Shown: piece by piece, positions 9,613 to 17,953 of the stretch
Numbering within the stretch: position 1 is the stretch's first letter
Layout of the letters: every line of letters starts with the position of its first letter
Assembly (NCBI GenBank): GCA_024364805.1
Contig: CM044514.1
Location: 21,036,387-21,057,702, forward strand
Direction: 5' to 3'
DNA length: 21,316 bases
Source of the DNA: Euprymna scolopes
Taxonomy: Eukaryota > Mollusca > Cephalopoda > Sepiida > Sepiolidae
Notes under the pieces: generated by a model
What the model saw: the letters and a program-made list of their open reading frames with translations, nothing else
What the model was told of the DNA's origin: nothing
Database searches by the model: none
Made by a program: the position numbers and the translations under genes

Positions 9613-9833
9613 AACTGTGTCAATCGCTTTATTGCAGATTAATAAAATATCAATATTTCACTAAATATAGATCATACAAATATGAAAATTGTATCATCAA
9701 ATGACTGGTTTTCAAGGTAAGTTATTTCCCAAAATTTTATTCAAATCCATGCGATATTCACGAAGTTATGACATTTTATTTATTATCAAGTAAGTTACGC
9801 TGTCCATCGCTTTATTGCAGGTCTTTTAAAATG
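9613..9833 (+). repeat. Left terminal inverted repeat of the Tc1-type element
   Basis: This pairs with 10956-11168. The outer direct-repeat motif is at 9618-9637 and the inner one at 9801-9820; they are identical in 19 of 20 bases and 183 bases apart. The repeat ends just at the transposase ATG (TCTTTTAAAATG), so the start-codon context is duplicated in the right arm (GTCTTAAAATG, inverted). Confidence 0.88.
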
Positions 9834-10839
9834 AAAAAAAAAGGGGCGATTAGCGGTTATCGAAAAGAAAAGGATTGTTGCTGGACTCGCAGAAGGATTG
9901 TTCATCAAAGATTAAGCCATGGAGCTGGAAATGGATCCAATAACTTTGGCTTCATTCGTGAATAACCCCAACACCAAATTCAGAAAAGGATAACGGCACC
10001 AGGAGAAACTTTTCACATCGTGATATTCGGAAAATTCGTAGGGAAGTCAACCGAAACCCAAATAGCACCAGTGCTTCCCTTTTTGCATGAGCTGGAATCG
10101 CTTCAAGATCCAGACAGGCCCGATGTAATGTGTTGAAATAGCAAGGAATATCAGAACTATTCCAATGCCTCCATTGAGCAAACAAGATTAGGAAAAATGA
10201 AAAGTTTGGGCACAAAATTACATGAAAATATATTTCCAACGTGTCCTATTTACAGATGAGACCCGTGCTACTCTTGACGGTTCGGATGGATGGGCCAAAG
10301 TTTGGAACTCCAACGGAACTCCAATCCCTTACAGAGTTCATCGCCAACGAGGAGGTGGAGTCAGCATGTTTTGGGTGTTAATCATTAGGGATAAGTTGGT
10401 TGCACCATTCCGAGTTCCAGAGGGTATAAAACTTATCAGCAATACATACACAGCCTTTTTGGATAAACATTTGTCACCATGTCTAGATGACCTACCATTG
10501 TCACGTCGCTTTCAGATGATTTTTATGCACGACACTGCACCATCCCATTCTGTTAGGGCGACTGTAGCCTTCCTTGAATCTATGGGCTTCTTTGGATGAA
10601 ATCCCATGACCTGACCACCGTGTTCTCCACGCCTTAATCCCATTGAATATCTCTAGTCAATATTAAAAAGAGGAGTTTATGAGGGAGGAGAGCAATATAC
10701 TTCAAAGGATGCTTTGTAGATAACATAGTTGATATTGCTAGAGCATAACTCCTTTGAAGATCAAACAATTTACTTCCCCGGGGGGAGGGGAAAGGTTGTT
10801 TGAAGTTATTTAAAAAATGGTGGATATGTCGATAAATAA
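9831..10839 (+). pseudogene. Tc1-type transposase, broken
   Basis: The product would cut and paste the element by DDE chemistry after an N-terminal helix-turn-helix region binds the direct repeats. The start is taken at ATG 9831 next to the A run. The N-terminal part reads RIVAGLAEGLFIKD and MELEMDPITLASFVNNP (first helix-turn-helix), then RRDIRKIRREVNRNPNSTSA (second). An intact central frame at 10222-10599 holds the catalytic core: LFTDETRATLDGSDGWAKVW with the first Asp, and MIFMHDTAPSHSV with the second. The third acidic residue lies in SPRLNPIEYL, 37 residues after the second Asp. That is longer than the Tc1 value of 34 and fits the DD37E group. It ends KNGGYVDK at TAA 10837-10839. Frame changes occur in the A run and near 9880-10220. 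Stops follow position 10596, including one at the Trp position after IEYL. Confidence 0.88.
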
Positions 10840-10955
10840 TTCATTTATTTGAAGATTAGCACCTAGGATGTGCCTTTTCTCATTATTCTTTGACATAAAA
10901 ATATAATAAAAAATAAAGTTCGCATGATAAAGCATTGTATTTTTGCCCTAAAAAA

Positions 10956-11168
10956 CATTTTAAGACACCTGCAATGAAGCAAGTGGAAATTCCACGATAA
11001 AAAATAAAATGTCACAGCTTCGTGAATATCGTATGAATTTGAATAACATTTTGGGAAATAACAAATCTTAAAGCAGTCGTTTGGTGATATAATTTTCATT
11101 TTGTTGTGATGTATATTTAGCGAAATATTGATATTTTACTAATCTGCAATCAAGCGATTGACGCAGTT
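10956..11168 (-). repeat. Right terminal inverted repeat of the Tc1-type element
   Basis: Reverse complement of 9613-9833. The outer motif is at 11144-11163 (CTGCAATCAAGCGATTGACG) and the inner at 10969-10988, which is more diverged (CTGCAATGAAGCAAGTGG). The 78-codon minus frame at 10863-11099 lies across this repeat and is not a gene. Confidence 0.88.
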
Positions 11169-11170
11169 TA

Positions 11171-12612
11171 TGGGCCGTAGTTAGTATCCTTTTGAATTCT
11201 GCAATGTTGTCGAAGTCCGTTGCAGGTAAAGGTTGAAGTTAGCCGTATTTTATAAGACCTCAGGGTCCCAAAGTGTTGGTAGCAACGCAAAAAGGCTGCA
11301 TACCGAGGATGAAAGGTTAAAAGTCCGTAATGTGGTTGAAGACATTCTGTTTTATAAGTAAGCCTAATTCGTGGGCTATTAAATATGTTCTATACTTAAT
11401 CCACAGCTTAGATCGGAAGCATAACAGGCACTAATGTTAGCGCCCAAGTTTCCTTATCAGAAGCCATAATAAACAAAATTGTGCTTCCTCCTTCACTGGT
11501 CTGGGAGAAGCTGAAATATGAAAGTAAAATAGAAATTGGGGCCAAAGGCAAGTGACATGTCTGGTTAGATTCGACCAATCAAATCGATCGATACAATGGC
11601 AGTTAGGGCTTGTACTATGCCTGAAATTTTTCTGAAAATATGGCTAACATGAAAAATTTAAATGTAATGTGAACAAACATCTTAGTTCCCACCTCCTTAC
11701 CTTAGTTACTCTTATAAACATATCCTTTATCACATTATCTCCTTACGCTTCAGTGCCATCATGCCTTTTTGGTGACTGAATAAAAGATTATATACAAGGG
11801 GTTGTTTGTGTTTTTGTTTTTTTTGTTTTTTGATAACTGAATATTTTTTCCTAAGATGTTTTTTTATGATTCTTTAAGCGCTGTAATGTATTCTATTTGT
11901 AACATTGACGGATAAACGACTCGTTTTATTTTATTTGTAGTGTATTTTGATATAGTATGTTTTTTACGACTTTTGTTTTTTACAGCAGGATAATAAAACT
12001 TATAAAAGTAAACTGTATAAAACTTTTTATAAGATCTAATCTTGGCAATAAAACAAATATGAGATAAAATGTATTTATTTAGAAAGATGTGTTATGGAAT
12101 GACCTTCAATACGATTACGGAGTGAAAACGCACTTTATTGTAGGTGTGAATTTCAACGGTCTATATTTAAACGTAAATAATTTACGTACATGATCCATTT
12201 TTAGTAACATAAGTATAAAATCCTATCTAAGTCCCCCTCCAAATGTTAGAAAGTAAAAAAAAAAGAAAACGAAAAAATATAACAAAAGTAAGTTTATCAG
12301 CAAAACAAATATAGGAAGTTGTTCACCAAGAAACACAAAAGAACGCTAAAATAGGATCGCTGATCAAAATTTGGCAGTCATTGGGACAAAGGGAGCGAAC
12401 AATAGAAGTCGGCGTATTTAGAGTTAGCTTTAGGAACGGTAACTCAGTTTGCGACAGTTGAGGACCAGTGTTCAGTTTGCGACAATTGGTGGCTCTGAGG
12501 TCATTCTCTCCCCCGGGAGAAATCAGGGAGTTTGGTATCGAAGCAAGGCTAGAGTGGATCGGGCCAAGAAGAATATAGTTAGCGACAGACGATGTTTAGA
12601 GCTCACCTTTCT
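11171..12612. other. No recognisable gene
   Basis: This is 1.4 kb of AT-rich unique-looking sequence. TCAGTTTGCGACA occurs twice, near 12444 and 12473. It is followed by TTGGTGGCTCTGAGGTC, which weakly resembles a primer-binding site of LTR elements, but no LTR could be delimited. Nothing else was seen on either strand. Confidence 0.45.
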
Positions 12613-12748
12613 CTCACACGCGCACACACACACATACATACACGCGCACACACACACGAACACGCACACCCACGCAAGCACACATGCGCACACGCACAAA
12701 CATACACACACATGCACACACACACACACACACACACGTGCAAACACA
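12613..12748. repeat. CA-rich imperfect microsatellite
   Basis: Runs of CACACA are interrupted by CATA, CACG and CGCA variants, with the cleanest run at about 12716-12736. The open frames crossing it on both strands (Thr/His and Val/Cys repeats) are artefacts of the repeat. Alternating purine-pyrimidine tracts of this kind can adopt Z-DNA. Confidence 0.92.
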
Positions 12749-13130
12749 ATTTTGGATTTTGGGTATCAAATTATGAATAAATGTTGGCGTAAATAAACTA
12801 GCAGACAGACTGTAGATAACTTTTACGGTGTAAAATGTTTTGCTTGAACTAGACTGAAACGATGACGTCGACATATCGACATGTTATTTTGAAGGAATAA
12901 GAAATATTTGTACATGAAAGAGCTTCAAACGACAAGGAGAAACAATGTTCCATTGATGGAGAGTTAGACAAATGTTCTTTGGTGAGGAAGAAAATGACGT
13001 GTATATAATAACAACAGTCTATATAATAGACAGACACTGTAAACATTTAAGAGTTCGATAAGCATTTAATATAACAGTAACAACCGGCACGAAGTCACAT
13101 ACCTGTTTTATCGAAAGCTGACGTCACACA
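12749..13130. other. No recognisable gene
   Basis: AT-rich sequence without coding signal on either strand. A perfect TGACGTCA palindrome, the consensus cAMP-response element, lies at 13119-13126 just beyond the poly(A) signal of the candidate exon. A single 8-base match may be chance. Confidence 0.4.
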
Positions 13131-13150
13131 AAATTATATTTCATATAACA

Positions 13151-13156
13151 TTTATT
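13151..13156 (-). terminator. AATAAA polyadenylation signal for the candidate terminal exon
   Basis: TTTATT on the plus strand is AATAAA on the minus strand, 45 bases beyond the stop codon of the candidate exon. This would give a very short 3' UTR ending near 13130. The hexamer alone is common in AT-rich DNA; its placement is what makes it worth noting. Confidence 0.35.
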
Positions 13157-13200
13157 CACACACCGTGTCAACATTTCGGAGATTACAGCGCTTTTTGATT

Positions 13201-13313
13201 TCACATTTTGACCTTGATTTCACCGGCTTCCATGGTGTCTTGACTCTGATACGTGTCTTTTTCGAGCTCTCTCCTAAGATCCATGCCAGCGTAAGTGACA
13301 TCTACGCCAGACT
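13201..13313 (-). CDS. Possible 3'-terminal exon of a host gene
   Basis: On the minus strand, an acceptor-like CTGACCTCTAG leads into an open frame of 36 codons: SGVDVTYAGMDLRREL, then EKDTYQSQDTMEAGEIKVKM and a TGA at 13203-13201. The peptide is rich in charged residues and lacks the AT-driven Ile/Tyr/Asn/Lys bias of noise frames in this window. The exon is much less AT-rich than its surroundings. An AATAAA lies 45 bases downstream. The frame just upstream of the acceptor meets a TGA, which is consistent with an intron there. The protein family was not recognised; the sequence looks like a cytosolic C-terminal tail. A 36-codon frame can occur by chance, so this remains a candidate, and the rest of the gene would lie beyond the right edge or among the repeats. 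Confidence 0.38.
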
Positions 13314-13529
13314 CTAGAGGTCAGACCCATTTTAAATTATTGTTTGTGCTAGTTATGAAAACTAACATTTCTTTAAAAATAAAAAAAACATATTTGCTTT
13401 TATTTATCTAATATTCTTTCTTGCTATTGGTCATAGAATCTAGTCAAGTTAAATTCCTAAAACGTCATTTAACCATATTTTCCTTGAATTACATTTTTCT
13501 CTTTAAAACAAAGCTAATTCGATTACACG

Positions 13530-13530
<1 letters not shown>

Positions 13531-13581
<51 letters not shown>
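13531..13581. repeat. TAA trinucleotide microsatellite
   Basis: About 17 uninterrupted copies of TAA. Confidence 0.95.
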
Positions 13582-13583
<2 letters not shown>

Positions 13584-13935
13584 GGTACTGCTAGCGAGAG
13601 ATCGACGGTGGGCGACTGTTGCAATAGCGCCAATTCATTTGCAAATGTTATCAGAGGAGATGGAGAACACTGGAAAACTAGGGAGACTTGTTGTCACTCA
13701 GCTTCCAGAGAACACTACAGGCTGTTTTCAAGAAGGGATCCTTTATGACCTGTGTGAAAGCTTCTTGTGAGCCAATGATAATAATCTTGCTTAGGTAATT
13801 CGGTGATGCACTTCACTTAGGATGTTGGCAACCTTCATATGCTCCTCCTGTAAGTAGTCAATTTCTTTCAAAAAAGAATTCTAACTAGAAAGATACCGGA
13901 GACACCAATGCCAACAACAGGATCATCTGATTCAT
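13582..13935. other. Unassigned, possible old repeat next to the TAA tract
   Basis: A 62-codon plus-strand frame (13582-13770) starts at the edge of the TAA run. Its translation (MLSEEMENTGKLGRLVV) shows no recognised domain, and no second copy occurs in the window. Its abutting a microsatellite suggests the end of a retroposed element. Confidence 0.35.
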
Positions 13936-14060
13936 ACGATATGAATCACTGTAAAAGAATTTATTCCTTCCTCGATGTCTGTAGAATTTAACACTACGGG
14001 GCTGCTTCCCAGCTGACTACAGCATCAAGTCCAATGTTAACACATTCTAACGTTGAAATA
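13936..14060 (+). pseudogene. LINE fragment E, extreme C-terminus of the Jockey/CR1/L2-like family
   Basis: GGGCTGCTTCCCAGCTGACT translates to GCFPADYSI and is followed by SNVNTF, matching CFPTDYNIVVFKSNVNKF of fragment C with a small deletion. The upstream part (RIYSFLDV) is degraded. The C-terminal match covers about 20 residues. Confidence 0.55.
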
Positions 14061-14085
14061 ATGTCATATAGTTACATAGTTACTT

Positions 14086-14205
14086 ATGCTGGACTTTTAC
14101 AATAGAAAATGCGAGCATGAAAAGTATTAAAGTTAAACTTAAACATGGAAAAGTTGCAAAAACCGGAAAAGAAAAGGACAAGATATTCTAGTAAAATATA
14201 TAGCA
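14086..14205 (+). repeat. Left arm of a dispersed inverted repeat
   Basis: AGCATGAAAAGTATTAAAGT, TTAAACATGGAAAAGT and GAAAAGAAAAGGACAAGATA followed by TTCTAGTAAAA are matched in inverted orientation at 15161-15280. The left arm lacks about 12 bases present in the other. Arms are about 955 bases apart. Both arms could be copies of one short repeat family, or termini of a single element. Confidence 0.75.
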
Positions 14206-14389
14206 GCATAAAGAATTGATTATATAATGTTATAAATGTAATTTAAAAAAAAATTCTTGATGCTGCAATATTTTAAGTTATAAATCTATATAATTATAAA
14301 ACTCAAATTAGCTTGTAACGGGTCTTATAACCCAACATCCGGTTTACGACTTCTGGTTGCGCCTGCGTACATAAACAAATAACCAACAC

Positions 14390-14482
14390 AAATAATCAAC
14401 GCGACAATAAAATGTATTGTTTTACTGTGTACGTTTTCAGTATCCCAATTGTTCTTTTTTTAGGGGGGTCGCGCTTAAATTA
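14390..14482 (+). repeat. Direct repeat, copy 1
   Basis: AATAATCAACGCGACAATAA, AATGTATTGTTTTACTGTGT and ACGTTTTCA are repeated at 14762-14852 (offset 372), with high identity in the first 60 bases and looser similarity to the shared TTAAATTA end. Confidence 0.85.
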
Positions 14483-14761
14483 TCCAAATAAGCAATTATT
14501 AATACTTTCTGCATTTTTTACATCATTCATTTCCGTATTACGTAAGTTATTTTAACGCAATTTTCTTACAAATAAATCTGCTTTAACCCGTTGACAACCA
14601 TAAGAGCATTTGACTACGGCGAATTACCCGCCACCTTCATTTTTATTATTTTATTCTCTATTTTTAATACACCTTTCTTAAAAAACATCCATACATTTTC
14701 TTCTACACTACCAACATAAATAAATAATCCCGAAAATATGTTTTTTATTTGCGTTGCAAAT

Positions 14762-14852
14762 AAATAATCAACGCAACAATAAAATGTATTGTTTTACTGT
14801 GTACGTTTTCAACGTCCCAATTGTTTTTTTTTGTTGTTTCGCATTTAAATTA
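14762..14852 (+). repeat. Direct repeat, copy 2
   Basis: Second copy of 14390-14482, with CAACGCAACAATAAAATG in place of CAACGCGACAATAAAATG. Both copies lie between the two arms of the 14086/15280 inverted repeat. Confidence 0.85.
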
Positions 14853-15160
14853 AAAGATATATCAAAATTTGAATTTAACTTTAAGTATTATGGTATCTGT
14901 TCAGTGCACATTTTCCTATAAGTATGGAAAACCTCTTATAATTCAATGTCTGTAAGTTGTTTTTTTTTTTCAAAAAGAAACAATTATAGACAGAATGACT
15001 CATAGAAATATATCTATATTCTTTTTTTATTTTAATATACTTTCATAGCAATGTTTTGGCTATGTCACAAAAAACTATTTTCTTTGCATCAAAAGTGTCA
15101 CGCTCATACATTAATTCCATAGATAATATAACATACTGACCCAACGGATCACGGGTTGTT

Positions 15161-15280
15161 TAATTTATTATATTTTTACTAGAATATCTTGTCCTTTTCT
15201 TTCCCAGTTTTAACAACTAGTCCTTTACTTTTCTATGTTTAACCTTAGCCATATCACTTTTCATCCTTGCATGTTTCTAT
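15161..15280 (-). repeat. Right arm of the dispersed inverted repeat
   Basis: The reverse complement reads AGGATGAAAAGTGATATGG, TTAAACATAGAAAAGTAAAG and GGGAAAGAAAAGGACAAGAT, matching 14086-14205 in order. The closest stretch is the 25 bases ending TTCTAGTAAAA. Confidence 0.75.
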
Positions 15281-16067
15281 AATAATCCATGATTTTTCCA
15301 GGCTTCCAATAAATTCACTTGTTCTTTGTTTAATTTCAGTCTTATTTTTTTGCCCCATAAACACATATGTAATAACAATGTACGGCACTCGTCTGCTTTC
15401 AATAAAATACCCCCAGCTATTTCCTTTTTATGCTTTCATTAGTGAATTAGTAGTACCAGAAATCGCTGAAGCGACGTGGTTGCTTTAGAAACCAGTTATA
15501 AAAAACGTCGCTCACCTCTTTATATTTTGTTATGATTTTTAACATCAGAAAATTCATTATAACTTTTGTTTTACTGAACAAAAATTGAAAAATCTTTCTT
15601 TTTTTACAATATTGCTTAGAAGGTGATCTATAAACTCTAATAATTGTTTGGAATTTGGTCGAAAAATGAGGGTGCGGTGAAGCTTTAAAGCAGTTCTAAA
15701 TGACTAAAACTGTCAAATAACCATATATTTAAACACGATAGTGTTTGAATGATTATTTTCGGTATTTGTATGTGTTTAGATATTTATATGTACAGAATAC
15801 AATATTAAACCAATTAACAGTGCAATGCCGCACGTTTTGTGGATTATATACATATTATGGGCGGCAGGCCTGCTATCGGAGAAATATTTAGCTAAGAAAA
15901 GAGATAAAACGCATTTGCTTGATCTTCGAAATAGTAACGTTTTCTTGGATACGATGTTTCGTGCTGTGATTGTGAGTCATTGAGTCTTGGAAATAAGTTA
16001 GGGGAATTAGTATTTTATATAAATAAATAAGCAGCTTAGCCTTTTTAAGTGGTCTGATTGCGCGCTC
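15281..16067. other. No recognisable gene
   Basis: AT-rich sequence. The frames at 15267-15488 (plus) and 15888-16091 (minus) have no recognisable domain and the composition of noise. Confidence 0.5.
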
Positions 16068-16084
16068 TACTCTAAATGATGCCA

Positions 16085-16269
16085 AGATCAAAGTGTACTA
16101 TCTGTTCTTCAGCTTCTGCACCTCAGTTTCTTGTTTTCTCTCAGTGGAGGAGAAATCCTTCATGACTGAGACAATTTTTAATTTTTGTTCCTTTTCTCCA
16201 CGTTAAAAAAAAACAAATCCTGGTGTCTAGTGTCTAACTCTGTCCCGTTGGTAGTGCATTGTAAATAGG
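16085..16269 (-). mobile_element. 185-bp SINE-like insertion with 17-bp target-site duplication
   Basis: TACTCTAAATGATGCCA occurs at 16068-16084 and again, without a mismatch, at 16270-16286. The 185 bases between the two copies are homologous, end to end, to 8684-8855 in the other orientation. A long perfect duplication around a short non-coding unit is the mark of target-primed reverse transcription, so a SINE or a very short LINE derivative is likely. Orientation is set by the copy at 8684 (CCTATTTACAATG first). There is no poly(A) tail; an A/T-rich run (eight A on the plus strand) lies inside. No clear tRNA-type A and B boxes were found. Confidence 0.72.
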
Positions 16270-16286
16270 TACTCTAAATGATGCCA

Positions 16287-16751
16287 ATATATATATATGT
16301 TCCAGCATACAAAATACAGGCAGGTGAGTTTGGTTTCGGTGACACATTCGCCCTTAGACCTTAAGGTAATGGCTTTTCATATTCGGTTGGATGATACAAT
16401 TGTCTGATTTAGGCCTGTTATTCAGTAGAAGAGAACAAGCAGAATTATTACTTCTTAAAACTGGAATTGTACTTTTGTTTGGAGAGACAATTCAACATGT
16501 ATTATATTTAATCCGTCCTCCCGTACTCTCCCCAACAAATATTTTAAATAGAAGGTTATTTTTCTACTAACACATCCACCAGAATAACCGTGTCCTAAAT
16601 TTTAATGTGCAAAGAGGCAATGTATTTTTATACTATGACATTCACCAGAAGCACCGTATCTCAATATAATTAGTTTTAAAAATGCAGAAACACCTGTTAA
16701 TTGGAAATAATCAATGGCTATAAACTGGGAATAATAACAACTCTTCAATAC
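16287..16751. other. No recognisable gene
   Basis: Begins with a short AT run. Two short related phrases (CATCCACCAGAATAACCGTG near 16575 and CATTCACCAGAAGCACCGTA near 16640) suggest a local duplication of about 65 bases. Nothing else was seen. Confidence 0.45.
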
Positions 16752-16804
16752 GGGTTAGGGTTAAGGTTATGGGTTAGGGTTAGGGTTAGGGTTAAGGTTA
16801 TGGG
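16752..16804. repeat. Interstitial telomere-type TTAGGG tract
   Basis: GGTTAGGG units and GGTTAAGGTTATGGG variants form a 53-base tract, with four TTAGGG in a row in the middle. TTAGGG is the telomeric repeat of molluscs and vertebrates. The tract is too short and too mixed to be a chromosome end. Confidence 0.85.
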
Positions 16805-17205
16805 AAGAACCTTTCTGTTTTGTGCAGCAGTGATAGAGACCGCATCATTCACACTGCGACAAACGTTAGAGTCGGTCATCGAATTCGGACGAACACAACA
16901 AGTTGATGATGACGGCCTGTGCAACGGACGTAGACAAACGCAGATTGAAATAGATAAATATAGGTAAATATGGATAAAATCATAGAGAAGCTCACTCTTT
17001 AACAAATCCAAGTAGACGCGATACTCATCCATCAATTTGGTTGTAGTTTCATGAGTAGCATGGGTTAACCCTGCAAATATTTTTTGTTGACGATTAACAA
17101 CATGGCGAAGAGGCAAACATCGCAATTCGAACTTGTCCTCCAGGAGCGATCAAAAAAGTTGGGGCTTACACTAAGTCGGTGGGTTCCAGGATGTTAAAAT
17201 ATCAA
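16805..17205. other. Unassigned; short ORF with strong start context
   Basis: On the plus strand ATG 17102 sits in CAACATGGCG, a good animal start context, and opens a 31-codon frame (MAKRQTSQFELVLQERSKKL and on) ending at TAA 17195-17197. On the minus strand a 126-codon frame covers 16745-17125, with a plausible segment (KIFAGLTHATHETTTKLMDE), but it begins at TTG and ends in the telomere-type repeat. The two frames overlap in only a few bases. Neither has a recognisable domain. The stretch is more likely an interspersed repeat than a gene. Confidence 0.3.
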
Positions 17206-17716
17206 CTGTGCAGCTACACGATATCTACTATTATATCTGATGATTGGCATGATGATGATGTACTTAATTGGGGAAAACGGTTACTGGCTAATTTTAATGC
17301 ATCTAAAACCAAACTTCTCTCTTTTCATCATAATCGCTCTGGCCTCTATCTGACCCCAATTGAAATGAATGGCACTTGTCTTAGAGTACATCCTAAAAAT
17401 GGAGTATTGTTGCCACATCTGAGCAGGAGCTGCTCGCTGCGCATTATCCTGCCTTGATAAAGTTCAAAAGCTGCTTCGAAACCATTATGCACTATTTCCT
17501 TTCCTGCAAACCTCTTTCCCACAGAAGAGACGTTGCGAGCCTATCTCTGCTCTATCGTTATTTTCATGGCAAGTGCTCGACTGAGCTCCAATCTATGGCC
17601 CCTCTTGTCAAACTTTCAGAAAATCATCCGACTAGCTTCAACTACTACATACGATTTCCCCATTCTCTATCTGTACCTAAATACAAAGGCGGATTCCACG
17701 AAGAGAGCTTCTTCGT
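17206..17716 (+). pseudogene. LINE fragment F, Jockey/CR1/L2-like, internally deleted
   Basis: The remnant begins inside the reverse transcriptase: VLNWGKRLLANFNASKTKLL, SFHHNRSGLYLTPIEMNGTC, the usual block between the catalytic core and the thumb in this family. It then jumps (near 17385) to the MEYCCHI equivalent, losing the LTFTPDLKWNTYI segment that fragment B keeps. After a frame change it continues LSHRRDVASLSLLYRYFHGK, CSTELQSMAPLVKL and FPHSLSVPKYKGGFHEESFF. It stops short of the WNSLP block, where the 17717 repeat begins. It is 5'-truncated, with one deletion of perhaps 150 bases. Confidence 0.78.
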
Positions 17717-17782
17717 GTTAATTTCTTGCAGTCAGGAGGTAAGATAGTAGCCTAAGAAGCCATGGGTGAATTTGTGATTGGA
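17717..17782 (+). repeat. Direct repeat flanking the second LINE family, copy 1
   Basis: GTGTTAATTTCTT, GGTAAGATA and TGAATTTGT recur at 18611-18676 in the same order and spacing. The copies are about 894 bases apart and lie either side of the minus-strand LINE at 17923-18440. Confidence 0.6.
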
Positions 17783-17845
17783 TTCGGATCTTCCAACTGA
17801 CAGTAATTATAATCTCTTACCCTGAAGAGAAGGAGACATGATTTC

Positions 17846-17891
17846 TATGCCTAGAGACACATGAGTTTCGAAACTCATGTGTGTAGGCATA
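17846..17891. repeat. Near-perfect palindrome (hairpin)
   Basis: The centre is between 17869 and 17870 in TTTCGAAA. The inner 24 bases (CACATGAGTTTC and its complement) are perfect and the arms continue to TATGCCT/AGGCATA with one two-base offset. There is no loop, so it would extrude as a cruciform or a tight hairpin. No T run follows it and no gene ends next to it. Confidence 0.88.
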
Positions 17892-17922
17892 AAAATGATT
17901 GTTAATATTTATCGTTGTCACG

Positions 17923-17953
<31 letters not shown>
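17923..17953. repeat. ATC/GAT trinucleotide tract, tail of the minus-strand LINE
   Basis: Ten copies of ATC on the plus strand; on the minus strand it is a GAT run starting at the LINE's TGA stop. RTE-type and some other LINEs end in short tandem repeats instead of poly(A). Confidence 0.85.

Larger units (their letters stand above)
9613..11168 (+). mobile_element. Full-length, inactive Tc1-type DNA transposon (IR/DR, DD37E-like)
   Basis: The 1556-bp element is flanked by TA on both sides (9611-9612 and 11169-11170), the usual Tc1/mariner target duplication. Its ends begin AACTG and are inverted repeats of about 215 bp with roughly 80-85% identity by eye. Each repeat carries two copies of a 20-bp motif of the CAATCGCTTTATTGCAG type, the IR/DR arrangement known from Tc1 elements such as Sleeping Beauty. 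Between the repeats lies a broken transposase (9831-10839). The left end is 70 bp from the possible solo LTR. The divergence between its own two ends suggests a fairly old insertion. Confidence 0.9.

Noticed and set aside
11411-11421. AGATCGGAAGC, similar to the start of a sequencing adapter
   Set aside because: Only about ten bases match and the sequence then diverges; expected by chance in a window of this size.
12440-12505. TTGGTGGCTCTGAGGTC, resembling an LTR-element primer-binding site, after a doubled TCAGTTTGCGACA
   Set aside because: The match is loose and no LTR borders or internal coding region could be found nearby.
12449-12874. Several overlapping frames on both strands through the CA-rich tract
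   Set aside because: They consist of His/Thr or Val/Cys repeats produced by the microsatellite.
13119-13126. TGACGTCA, a perfect cAMP-response element
   Set aside because: A single 8-base palindrome with no gene start nearby; not enough to call a regulatory site.
16745-17125. 126-codon minus-strand frame with a plausible-looking middle segment
   Set aside because: It has no ATG start, ends in the telomere-type repeat and has no recognisable domain; a repeat origin is more likely.
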